The position numbers were made by a program, and so were the translations under genes. Under the pieces are notes generated by a model that searched no databases, was not told the DNA's origin, and saw only the letters and a program-made list of their open reading frames with translations. From assembly GCF_002564465.1 (NCBI RefSeq), contig NZ_NUUX01000042.1, forward strand, positions 1 through 33,904: DNA of 33,904 bases, given 5' to 3'. Below, piece after piece: positions 19,221 to 26,116 of the stretch (position 1 is the first letter of the stretch; the number at the start of each line of letters is the position of its first letter). Source of the stretch: Bacillus sp. AFS088145. Lineage in GTDB: Bacteria > Bacillota > Bacilli > Bacillales > Bacillaceae_G.

Positions 19221-19286
19221 ATTTTAACTTGTCCAATTGAAGGAATATGTCAAAATGACAAAGGCAAATAAAAGTTTTCTTCGACG
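19221..19286 (-). promoter_or_regulatory. spoIIE promoter, Spo0A-activated type
   Basis: On the minus strand a perfect TTGACA (19253-19248) and TAAAAT (19226-19221) are separated by 21 bp. That unusually long spacing is characteristic of the Spo0A-activated SigA promoters spoIIE and spoIIG. Upstream lie 0A-box-like sequences: CGTCGAA (19286-19280), one base from the TGTCGAA consensus, and TGTCATT (19260-19254), abutting the -35. The remaining sequence between this and the tRNA-Glu terminator (about 19290-19460) shows nothing I can assign. Confidence 0.75.
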
Positions 19287-19459
19287 GAAAAAGCTTTTAC
19301 GTACAACTGTTTTACAAAATATGAGAAAAGCTTGCAGCATAATTTCTCTAATAGGGTAAAAGAAACGCAATTATTAAATTTTATGTCAATCGAAATTCAG
19401 AATAAAGAGGGAAAGTATGGAATGAAGAATGGGATAAGAGGCGGGGACGCATGTTGCTG

Positions 19460-19503
19460 AAAAAGAAAAAAACGCCTAGCCTCTCTTATAGAGACCAAAC
19501 GTT
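19460..19503 (-). terminator. Terminator of the tRNA-Met/tRNA-Glu unit
   Basis: An imperfect stem pairs AACG with CGTT outside and TCTCT with AGAGA inside (3-nt loop). Between them lie G-C, G-T and T-A type pairs and a two-base bulge. On the minus strand it is followed by TTTTTTTC and more T. It begins 12 nt after tRNA-Glu. Confidence 0.7.
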
Positions 19504-19515
19504 TTTGTTGTTATA

Positions 19516-19587
19516 TGACCCGTACGGGATTCGAACCCGTGTTACCGCCGTGAAAGGGCGGTGTCTTAACCGCTTGACCAACGGGCC
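19516..19587 (-). tRNA. tRNA-Glu (anticodon UUC)
   Basis: The 72-nt cloverleaf begins GGCCCGTTGGTCAAGCGG, has the anticodon loop CTTTCAC between ACCGCC and GGCGGT, and T-arm GGGTTCGAATCCC. To my memory it is identical or nearly so to B. subtilis tRNA-Glu. No CCA is encoded: the sequence after the discriminator base is TATAA. It sits 11 nt after tRNA-Met, the same pair found next to spoIIE in B. subtilis. Confidence 0.97.
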
Positions 19588-19598
19588 GTTAAAGGGAA

Positions 19599-19675
19599 TG
19601 GTAGCGGCGGAGGGAGTCGAACCCACGACCTCACGGGTATGAACCGTACGCTCTAGCCAGCTGAGCTACACCGCC
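19599..19675 (-). tRNA. tRNA-Met, elongator type (anticodon CAU)
   Basis: The 77-nt gene, including an encoded CCA, begins GGCGGTGTAGCTCAGC. It has anticodon loop TTCATAC and T-arm loop GGTTCGA. It lacks the C1 mismatch and the three G-C pairs in the anticodon stem that mark the initiator, so it is the elongator; I compared it with remembered B. subtilis tRNA-Met. A CAU tRNA could also be a TilS substrate (isoleucine), but the body looks like Met. Confidence 0.93.
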
Positions 19676-19698
19676 ATTATCTTTAAACGACAAGATTT

Positions 19699-19727
19699 AT
19701 ATTATCATGGTACCAATTAACCGTCAA
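19699..19727 (-). promoter_or_regulatory. Strong promoter of the tRNA pair
   Basis: TTGACG (19727-19722) and TAATAT (19704-19699) on the minus strand are separated by 17 bp, with an extended -10 (TGATAATAT). The -10 is 24 bp upstream of the tRNA-Met 5' end. The yabR terminator lies just upstream, so the tRNAs form their own unit. Confidence 0.8.
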
Positions 19728-19762
19728 CAGTTTTTTAAAATCTTATTTTATTATTTTTTCCA

Positions 19763-19791
19763 TACAAAAACGCACCCATTAAAGAGTGCGT
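19763..19791 (-). terminator. Rho-independent terminator of yabR
   Basis: On the minus strand ACGCACTC pairs with GGGTGCGT (8 bp, one G-T), with a 6-nt loop, followed by TTTTTGT. It starts 39 nt after the yabR stop. Confidence 0.8.
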
Positions 19792-19829
19792 GTTCTATAT
19801 ACCTATTTATGTCGTGACAAGGTAGGAAA

Positions 19830-20300
19830 TTAGCCTCGACGAGCTCCACGGCCACCACGTTTAGATTCTGTGTTGCGTTTTAATGAAGCTAGACGGTCTT
19901 CACTGTCTTTTAAAAATTTACTCATTTTTTGATCAAATGTTTCTTTAACCGGACGTTGATCCGAACGGTTTTGATTTTTGCCACGGTTTCCACCACCGCC
20001 GCCTCCATATGAAGGTCTGCTTTGACGAGGTCTTTGCTCACGCTCTCCCTCTTTTACTGGTGGACGTTCTTTCGCTTTTTTGATTGAAAGACCGATTTTA
20101 CCGTCTTTTTCAACATTGATTACTTTTACTTCTACTTCATCGCCAACTTTTAAATGTTCGTTAATATCTTTAACATAGTTGTCAGCTACTTCACTAATGT
20201 GAACAAGTCCAGTTACTCCTTCTGGTAACTCTACAAAAGCACCAAAATTTGTAATCCCTGTAACTTTCCCACTAACTTTGCTGCCTACCTCAATTGACAT
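19830..20300 (-). CDS. yabR: S1-domain RNA-binding protein YabR
   Basis: A 156-residue protein with one S1 domain (about residues 3-75, VGSKVSGKVTGITNFGAFVEL then GLVHISEVADNYVKDI), related to general stress protein 13 and polynucleotide phosphorylase S1 domains. The rest is a low-complexity basic tail with YGGGGGGNRGKNQNR and an end rich in RGG and RG. The tail makes it longer than the B. subtilis protein, which I recall as about 128 residues. AGGAGGAG precedes the ATG. It has its own strong promoter and a terminator, so it is a single-gene unit between divIC and the tRNAs. Its RNA target is unknown to me. Confidence 0.9.
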   Translation of the reverse strand: MSIEVGSKVSGKVTGITNFGAFVELPEGVTGLVHISEVADNYVKDINEHLKVGDEVEVKVINVEKDGKIGLSIKKAKERPPVKEGEREQRPRQSRPSYGGGGGGNRGKNQNRSDQRPVKETFDQKMSKFLKDSEDRLASLKRNTESKRGGRGARRG

Positions 20301-20344
20301 AAAAAAAATGCTCCTCCTTAAAAATGTTTAACTGGATTTACTAT

Positions 20345-20374
20345 ATTATATAAAATTATAAAAACAAGTGTCAA
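20345..20374 (-). promoter_or_regulatory. Strong SigA promoter of yabR
   Basis: A perfect TTGACA (20374-20369) and a perfect TATAAT (20350-20345) lie on the minus strand with 18 bp between them. They are 12 nt after the divIC stop codon and about 45 nt before the yabR start. Confidence 0.85.
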
Positions 20375-20385
20375 TGAAACGATAA

Positions 20386-20763
20386 TTACTTGATATTAGG
20401 AAAAATTATTTCTCCCTTTTTAGAAAAAAATAAGTTTTTTCTAGCTAACTCAATAATATATTGATCATCGTTCAATTGGTCGATCATGCGCTTCGAATCC
20501 TCTACCGTACTCTTAGTTTTCTTTAAATCAACCTTTGCTAGTTTTAATTGCTTTACTTTAGATGAATACACATGTTGTTGTGTTACATAATGAGATTGTA
20601 ATAAAAAGAATAGGGGTACAGTTAAAAAGCAGAATAATGAAATTCGCACTAAAAACTTTTTAAAACTCCTTCTCCTAGGCTTAACACCATGTTCCTCTAC
20701 TAAAGTAATATTTTGTTTATCTTGAACTTGTCTAGTTAAATCCAATTTTCTCGCATGTTCCAC
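20386..20763 (-). CDS. divIC: Cell-division protein DivIC
   Basis: DivIC is a bitopic septal protein that works with FtsL and DivIB in the divisome. In the 125 residues a basic cytoplasmic part (1-37, with KPRRRSFKKF) is followed by one membrane segment (about 38-59). An extracytoplasmic coiled coil follows (about 62-100), with the conserved DDQYIIELARKNLFFSKKGEIIFP near the end. The start is a GTG directly after the yabQ stop codon, nine bases behind AGGAGG. It ends the yabP-yabQ-divIC cluster, the arrangement known from B. subtilis. Confidence 0.95.
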   Translation of the reverse strand: MEHARKLDLTRQVQDKQNITLVEEHGVKPRRRSFKKFLVRISLFCFLTVPLFFLLQSHYVTQQHVYSSKVKQLKLAKVDLKKTKSTVEDSKRMIDQLNDDQYIIELARKNLFFSKKGEIIFPNIK

Positions 20764-21375
20764 CTATTTCTTCCTCCTATCTAAAAGGTCCTTTACTTTT
20801 TTAATAGTAGTAAGGAAGATATTCTTGAATTTTCCGAAAACTCCTTTAAATTGTATTAAATAGTTTTTGACTCGTTTTGGCACAAAAAACCAACATACTC
20901 TGCCGAAAAACAAAAGAATTGATAGTACAACGTTGTAAACTAAACGGATTAGTCGAATAAGGAGTCCATAAATAAACAAAAGAATGATGATTATTACCTG
21001 AATAATCCACTTTATAGGTTTTACAATGAATATTACGATCAACTTTACTATAATGCGATAAATGCTAATAACTAGCTGAATAACAAATTCTAATATTTTT
21101 TTATAAATAGTTCGAAAAAGACTTTGATATGCCGCATAACCACATAGTAAAGCTAATAGTAAATAAAACCTAAGTGCACCTTCATTAACTAAGTATAATA
21201 CATAAAAAACTAGAAGAGCTTGAAAAATCCAAAATAATATATCAGTTGCAAATACAATTAATCGATTACGAGTACCTCGATATAAAAAACGATGGTATGT
21301 ATCTAGTGCCATACCAAGATAAGCACCCATACCGACCATCGCTATCATTGAGTAGAACTGAACGTTTAAGCTCAT
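20764..21375 (-). CDS. yabQ: Spore cortex membrane protein YabQ
   Basis: A 203-residue integral membrane protein. YabQ is needed for spore cortex formation in B. subtilis and acts in the mother cell. Hydrophobic segments lie at about residues 5-25, 40-62, 68-88 and 95-115, with further long Ile/Val-rich stretches between 115 and 170. The C-terminus is strongly basic (KKVKDLLDRRKK). It overlaps yabP by 4 bp (ATGA) and abuts divIC, so the three genes are translationally coupled. Confidence 0.92.
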   Translation of the reverse strand: MSLNVQFYSMIAMVGMGAYLGMALDTYHRFLYRGTRNRLIVFATDILFWIFQALLVFYVLYLVNEGALRFYLLLALLCGYAAYQSLFRTIYKKILEFVIQLVISIYRIIVKLIVIFIVKPIKWIIQVIIIILLFIYGLLIRLIRLVYNVVLSILLFFGRVCWFFVPKRVKNYLIQFKGVFGKFKNIFLTTIKKVKDLLDRRKK

Positions 21376-21677
21376 TTAAATAGCTTGCTAAAGATTCCTT
21401 TAGCTTTCCCCGAGTTGTATTCGTCAATATAACAAAGTTCATTAATCTTTCCCTTGATTGCTACATGACCTTTTTCTACATCGAGGTTTTTCATTTGTAA
21501 ATTATGACCTTTAATATGCAAAAAGCCTAAAGCCGTTTCTAATAGGAACTCTTCACTATCAAAGCTCTCAACCTGCTTTACTCCAGTAATCTCAAGATAT
21601 CTTCTACTTTTTAACGATAAATCCTGCTCGATTATTTGGCTTGTATTTTTCGCATTTAACTCATACGGATTATTCAT
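21372..21677 (-). CDS. yabP: Spore coat and cortex assembly protein YabP
   Basis: A 101-residue member of the YabP/YqfC family. In B. subtilis yabP is made in the mother cell and lies in an operon with yabQ. The sequence shows the family pattern RRYLEITGVKQVESFDSEEF, then LGFLHIKGHNLQMKNLDVEKG and VAIKGKINELCY. The ATG follows GGAGGG at six bases. The 90-bp gap to rqcP should hold a SigE-type promoter by analogy, but I saw no convincing match. Confidence 0.92.
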   Translation of the reverse strand: MNNPYELNAKNTSQIIEQDLSLKSRRYLEITGVKQVESFDSEEFLLETALGFLHIKGHNLQMKNLDVEKGHVAIKGKINELCYIDEYNSGKAKGIFSKLFK

Positions 21678-21767
21678 ACTAGTCCCTCCATTTACATAAA
21701 CTGTACCTCTTGTAAATCGATTCCTAATACAGTGTTATTTGTAAAAGTATATGAGGGGACAACTTTT

Positions 21768-22037
21768 TTAGAACAAGCTATCTGACAGTTTTTCCTCGCT
21801 TATGATTGTATACATTGCATCTGCTTCTTCTTTTCGAACGGTCTCTTTAAGTAAATTAATTTTTGCTGTAACAATTTTTTGTCCGAATCGAATTTTTAAT
21901 TCGTCATTTACTTTGACTTCTGTAGATGCTTTTGCAACTGTTCCATTGATCGTTATTCTTCCTTGATCAGCTACTTCTTTGGCAAGTGTACGACGCTTAA
22001 TAATTCTCGATACTTTTAAAAATTTATCAAGTCTCAT
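21768..22037 (-). CDS. rqcP: Ribosome quality-control factor RqcP (YabO, S4 domain)
   Basis: RqcP works with RqcH on stalled 50S subunits to add C-terminal alanine tails (established in B. subtilis). The 89-residue protein is a single S4 RNA-binding domain: MRLDKFLKVSRIIKRRTLAKE, QGRITINGTVAK and VNDELKIRFG. It is a relative of HslR. GAGGAG precedes the ATG. It follows yabN with a 34-bp gap and probably shares its transcript. Confidence 0.93.
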   Translation of the reverse strand: MRLDKFLKVSRIIKRRTLAKEVADQGRITINGTVAKASTEVKVNDELKIRFGQKIVTAKINLLKETVRKEEADAMYTIISEEKLSDSLF

Positions 22038-22071
22038 AATTTATTCTCCTCAATTCTCATTCAATTAGACA

Positions 22072-23526
22072 TTATTCGTATTTTTTAGCTTCATTCCATA
22101 TCTCATCCATTTCTTCAAGAGATACATCAGAAAATGTCTTATTTATTTCACGAAGTCTTGATTCAATATATTGAAAACGTTTCGTAAATTTCATATTTGT
22201 TTTTAAAATCGCTTCTTCAGGGTTTACATCAATAAAACGTGCTAAATTAACAATACTAAATAACAGATCACCAAGTTCCGCTTCAACTTTAGACTGATCA
22301 TTCAATTTGATGGCATCAAGAACTTCAGTTAACTCTTCGTTAACCTTATCTACCACTGGCGGTAATTCCTTCCAATCAAATCCTACTTTCGCAGCCTTAC
22401 TTTGAAGTTTCTCTGCTTTTAATATTCCTGAAAGATCCTTTGGTATGCCTGAAAGTACAGATTCAACGACATGTCCTTTTTCAGCTTGTTTTAATTCTTG
22501 CCAATTTTTTAATACGTCTTCTTCATCATTCACATGAACTGTTGAAAATACATGCGGGTGACGATAGATTAGTTTGCTTACTAATCCTTGAATTACATCT
22601 TGGATTGAGAAGTAACCCTCATCTTCTCCAATTTGAGCGTGCAACATGACTTGAAGTAATATATCTCCAAGTTCTTCAATAATATGGTCGTCATCTTCTT
22701 CATCGATTGCTTCAAGTAGCTCATAAGCCTCTTCTAGTAAGTACTTCTTTAATGATTCATGTGTTTGCTTTTGATCCCAAGGACATCCATTGGGGCCTCT
22801 TAAAGTAGCAATGACAGAACGAAGTGTTTCAAATTGATGATACAGATCCTCTTCATTTTTAACTGGAGGTACATAAACACTAGTCAAATTATTAATTGAT
22901 GTATCGCGATCTAACTCAAACAATGGTACTCTTCTTATTTGCTCATTTGAACTACCCGCTGCCGTAACTATTACGACTTCATAATCATCAGGAAGCTGCT
23001 CCATTAGCTTTAATTTCGCATGTGAGGCAGTCATTTGATCATAAACCTGGCAGATGATCAAATGCTGTCTAAACGTAATCGACTCCGCCTCTAAATCCGT
23101 TGCATCAACAAACTGGAAGCCTTCGATTGGATCAATCTTCAAACTAGTAAACATCGCATCTAAGAAGCTTTGTCCACCTTTGATGTCTAGCTGGATATTT
23201 CCTTTATCTGCAAGTTCTATTAATAGCTGAACAGTTTTTTCCGCTACAAGAGGATGGCCTGGTACAGCATATGTAATTGCACCTTCTTCAGAAGCTTTCA
23301 CCAGTAGTTGAACAATTTCTTCATATACCTCTTCAAAACGATCATGTTTTTCATAAATTCCATCGAATGATTGGAACGTTAATCCTTCTTTTTCTAATTC
23401 ACTTATAACAGGGTGGTCTTTTGTACGTAAATATAGATTCTCAGTTTTTTGTAACTCTTTATAGATACCAAATGGAAGCTGATTAAGGTCACCTGCTCCT
23501 AAACCTAAAACTGTAATCTTGTTCAT
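22072..23526 (-). CDS. yabN: Tetrapyrrole methylase-MazG fusion, nucleotide pyrophosphatase YabN
   Basis: A 484-residue two-domain protein. The N-terminal half (about 1-220) is a tetrapyrrole (corrin/porphyrin) methylase-like domain, with LGLGAGDLNQLPFGIY and YAVPGHPLVAE. The C-terminal half is a MazG nucleoside triphosphate pyrophosphohydrolase with GPNGCPWDQKQTHESL and the metal site EEAYELLEAI...EELGDILLQV, followed by a second degenerate MazG repeat. The MazG part likely hydrolyses unwanted NTPs; what the methylase-like part does is unknown to me. AGGAGG precedes the ATG. It follows yabM by 18 bp. Confidence 0.94.
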   Translation of the reverse strand: MNKITVLGLGAGDLNQLPFGIYKELQKTENLYLRTKDHPVISELEKEGLTFQSFDGIYEKHDRFEEVYEEIVQLLVKASEEGAITYAVPGHPLVAEKTVQLLIELADKGNIQLDIKGGQSFLDAMFTSLKIDPIEGFQFVDATDLEAESITFRQHLIICQVYDQMTASHAKLKLMEQLPDDYEVVIVTAAGSSNEQIRRVPLFELDRDTSINNLTSVYVPPVKNEEDLYHQFETLRSVIATLRGPNGCPWDQKQTHESLKKYLLEEAYELLEAIDEEDDDHIIEELGDILLQVMLHAQIGEDEGYFSIQDVIQGLVSKLIYRHPHVFSTVHVNDEEDVLKNWQELKQAEKGHVVESVLSGIPKDLSGILKAEKLQSKAAKVGFDWKELPPVVDKVNEELTEVLDAIKLNDQSKVEAELGDLLFSIVNLARFIDVNPEEAILKTNMKFTKRFQYIESRLREINKTFSDVSLEEMDEIWNEAKKYE

Positions 23527-23544
23527 TTTGATCCTCCTGTTCTT

Positions 23545-25134
23545 TTAAGAAAGCCATTTCTGTAATTTTTCACTTTTAACGATTGAGCTTAGCTCTTCTA
23601 CTGTAAATAACTTAATTTTTATTAATACAATCGCGAATACGATTGCACCTACAACCGCTGAAGATAATGCCTCAACTAACATTCTTAAACGAAGTGGGTT
23701 TATAAACATTGCATATTTTTCAAAAACATATTCATAACCATATACACAACCATACATAATGGCTACAGATACTAGTAATTTCACAATAAACTTAAAGCCA
23801 AAAAATGTTACTTTTGACAATTTATATATATAAGCTAAGTTCAAAATCGTAACAATGATTAAAGCAGATACCGTTGAATAAGCTGCTCCTTTCGATCCGA
23901 TTTGCTCCATTAAAATAACATTTCCAATAAATTTAACACATCCTCCAGCAATTACATTTAAAGCCGGAATTAAGCTTTTACCTAATCCTTGTGCGATTGA
24001 AGATGTCGTAATCGATACCCCAGCAAAGAAGATCGATATACATAAAACAGTTAGGACATCCGTTCCTAAATCATTTCGATAAAGCATTATATTGGTCGGA
24101 TGGATAATTGAAATTAAACCAATTGTGGCTGCTGCTCCCGCTACAATGCTTACTCTAATGGCACCTGATATTCGATTATTAATAGAATGATGTTCTTTAC
24201 GAACTAATTCACTAGATAAGTACGGAATTAGGGCCAGTGAAAACGATGAAGCAATGACAGAGCCTAATTGAATTAGCGGAAATCCACGGTCATAAATACC
24301 CTTTACTAGCTTAGCACCTTCAACATGATATCCATATTGTACTAATAACGGATAAAAAGAGAGGGAATCGATAAACTGAATAAATACAAGTACTAAACTA
24401 CTTAAGCTTAGTAAGATACCTTGATACAAAATTGTTTTTAATTCTAAGCGATAGGTTTTAAGTAAACCAAATGATGGTATGGTCAAACCAGAGCCACGAA
24501 AAGAAACCCAATAAAAGAAGTACAGTATCGCTGCTATACTACCAAGTATCGAACCCGAAACAGCCCCTGCACCTACAATATAAAGATTGTCGGTCGTTTG
24601 CATTAAATAAAGTGACAGCACTAAAATCGTAATAACTCGAATTAATTGCTCAATCACCTGACTGACTGAAGTAGGTCCCATATCCCCTAAACCTTGATAA
24701 TATCCTCGAAATGCTGAAGTGATTGGAACAAATAAAAAGCCAACACTAACAACACGAATTAACATCGCTAGATGATCATCACGCATAAACTTCGCTATAC
24801 TATTACTTCCTATGTATAAAGTAAAGAAACACAATATACCAATGACTAACAACATCATAAATGTTGCATAAACCAAATCTTTGGCCCCTTTATCATCTTT
24901 TTTAGCCAATCTTTCAGCCACATAAGAAGATAAAACTAAAGGAAAGCCATATGTAGAAAATGCTAAAGCAATTGCGTAGACTGGATATACCTGTTGGTAA
25001 ATATAATAACCTAAATCACCGGCAATATTTTGATAAGGAATTTTATAAAACGCACTTAGTACTTTTGATAATAACGATGCTATTGTTATGAACAAAGCCC
25101 CTTGTAGGGCTGCTTTTTGCTTAGCTTTTTGCAA
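23545..25134 (-). CDS. yabM: MOP-superfamily lipid-linked polysaccharide flippase-like protein YabM
   Basis: A 529-residue protein with about 14 hydrophobic segments, of the SpoVB/MurJ/Wzx polysaccharide exporter family (MOP flippases). It starts LQGALFITIASLLSKVLSAFYKIPYQNIAGD, the usual N-terminal stretch. The family moves undecaprenyl-linked sugars across the membrane, so a part in wall or cortex synthesis is likely, but the substrate cannot be told. The start is a TTG at 25134 with AAAGGAG eleven bases upstream. A terminator separates it from spoVT. A weak TTTACA and TACATT pair lies upstream, not strong enough to list. Confidence 0.92.
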   Translation of the reverse strand: MQKAKQKAALQGALFITIASLLSKVLSAFYKIPYQNIAGDLGYYIYQQVYPVYAIALAFSTYGFPLVLSSYVAERLAKKDDKGAKDLVYATFMMLLVIGILCFFTLYIGSNSIAKFMRDDHLAMLIRVVSVGFLFVPITSAFRGYYQGLGDMGPTSVSQVIEQLIRVITILVLSLYLMQTTDNLYIVGAGAVSGSILGSIAAILYFFYWVSFRGSGLTIPSFGLLKTYRLELKTILYQGILLSLSSLVLVFIQFIDSLSFYPLLVQYGYHVEGAKLVKGIYDRGFPLIQLGSVIASSFSLALIPYLSSELVRKEHHSINNRISGAIRVSIVAGAAATIGLISIIHPTNIMLYRNDLGTDVLTVLCISIFFAGVSITTSSIAQGLGKSLIPALNVIAGGCVKFIGNVILMEQIGSKGAAYSTVSALIIVTILNLAYIYKLSKVTFFGFKFIVKLLVSVAIMYGCVYGYEYVFEKYAMFINPLRLRMLVEALSSAVVGAIVFAIVLIKIKLFTVEELSSIVKSEKLQKWLS

Positions 25135-25288
25135 AAGGATAACAACTCCTTTGTTAGACGGTTCACCCTTTAATGTATTACATTATTAGGGCTTATGTAA
25201 AGAGTTGCCAAAAGAAAAAACCTCTCTTTTCCAATTTTAGCAAGTAATGGTTTTCTTTAAATATAAATCCGGTAGTTTATATCAAAGG

Positions 25289-25328
25289 GAAAAAACAAAG
25301 ACCAGTTAAGGTATTATCCCTTTACTGG
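25289..25328 (-). terminator. Rho-independent terminator of spoVT
   Basis: The stem pairs CCAGT with ACTGG (25302-25306 with 25324-25328) and AAGG with CCTT, with one T-T mismatch and a 7-nt loop. On the minus strand it is followed by CTTTGTTTTTTCC. It begins 22 nt after the spoVT stop. Confidence 0.8.
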
Positions 25329-25350
25329 CCCATGTTTACTTCGTATTTAA

Positions 25351-25887
25351 TTATTGCTCCATTTGTCTAGCTAAGAAGTTAGTAGCGGTATCGATTGCTT
25401 TCTTTTCAACTTCAGAAATTGTTTTATCTTTTGAAAAGATTACAACAGCTCCAATTGGATCTCCACTAGCGATGATTGCTCCTACTGCATAGGATTGATA
25501 TTTTTCAATTACACTTTCGATAAATGAAGCTTCCCCAGGCTCGCTAACTACTTTTGAGTTACGCTCCACCATAGTTTTTTCGATAATATCACCAATGTTT
25601 TTATTTAAGTATTCTTTTTTGGAAGCCCCTGCAACTGCTACAACTGAATCTCGGTCACTTATAATGACAGTATGTCCAAGTGTGTCGTAAAGTGCATCAG
25701 CGTATTCCTTCGCAAAATCACTTAATTCACTAATTGGTGAATATTTCTTTAAAATGACTTCTCCATCTCGGTCCACAAATATTTCTAATGGATCACCTTC
25801 ACGAATCCGTAAAGTTCTCCTAATTTCTTTTGGTATTACTACTCGACCTAAATCGTCAATTCGACGAACAATACCTGTTGCTTTCAT
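25351..25887 (-). CDS. spoVT: Stage V sporulation regulator SpoVT (AbrB family)
   Basis: SpoVT tunes SigG-dependent genes in the forespore and affects spore properties. From the ATG at 25887 (MKATGIVRRIDDLGRVVIPKE) the protein has 178 residues, like B. subtilis. A GTG at 25908 would include the AGGAGG itself, so I reject that start. The AbrB-type swapped-hairpin DNA-binding domain covers about 1-53 and a GAF domain follows (about 60-178, ending DTATNFLARQMEQ). AGGAGG lies twelve bases from the ATG, a little far. The gene is monocistronic, with its own terminator. Confidence 0.96.
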   Translation of the reverse strand: MKATGIVRRIDDLGRVVIPKEIRRTLRIREGDPLEIFVDRDGEVILKKYSPISELSDFAKEYADALYDTLGHTVIISDRDSVVAVAGASKKEYLNKNIGDIIEKTMVERNSKVVSEPGEASFIESVIEKYQSYAVGAIIASGDPIGAVVIFSKDKTISEVEKKAIDTATNFLARQMEQ

Positions 25888-25977
25888 ACTTGTAAAGCGC
25901 CTCCTCACTTACTTGCATGTCTACGTTGATGAAAGATACCCGAGTGACAATGAGGTAAGGTCACCCTTAATTAATGA

Positions 25978-26006
25978 TAGTATCCTACACAACGAAAGTT
26001 CTATAC
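25978..26006 (-). promoter_or_regulatory. Possible SigG promoter of spoVT
   Basis: GTATA (26006-26002) and GATACTA (25984-25978) on the minus strand are separated by 17 bp. SigG promoters are GHATR, 18 bp, then CATnHTA, so the match has one wrong base in the -10 and one base less spacing. SigG control of spoVT is known in B. subtilis. Confidence 0.4.
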
Positions 26007-26045
26007 AAAATAAGTGAGATTTTTTAACACCTTTACTAAAAATAT

Positions 26046-26060
26046 AGTACTGTAAGCACT
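26046..26060 (-). terminator. Weak hairpin downstream of mfd
   Basis: On the minus strand AGTGCT pairs with AGTACT (6 bp with one G-T, 3-nt loop), followed by ATATTTTTAG. It lies about 57 nt after the mfd stop. The short stem makes its use as a terminator uncertain. Confidence 0.35.
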
Positions 26061-26116
26061 TTTTGGTAACTTTTAATTGCTTTATCGCCTATAAAACAAC
26101 CATTCGCATTACTTCC

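Noticed and set aside
19451-19642. Plus-strand open frame of 63 codons
   Set aside because: It runs through both tRNA genes on the opposite strand and cannot be a real gene.
21678-21767. SigE promoter of yabP
   Set aside because: Expected from B. subtilis, but only a -35-like CATATA was seen, without a matching -10.
25888-25908. Longer spoVT starting at a GTG
   Set aside because: The first codons are the ribosome binding site itself, and the family begins MKATGIVRRIDDLGRVV.
25940-25966. GTGAC/GTCAC inverted repeat in the spoVT leader
   Set aside because: Only five pairs with an 11-nt loop; too weak to separate from chance.
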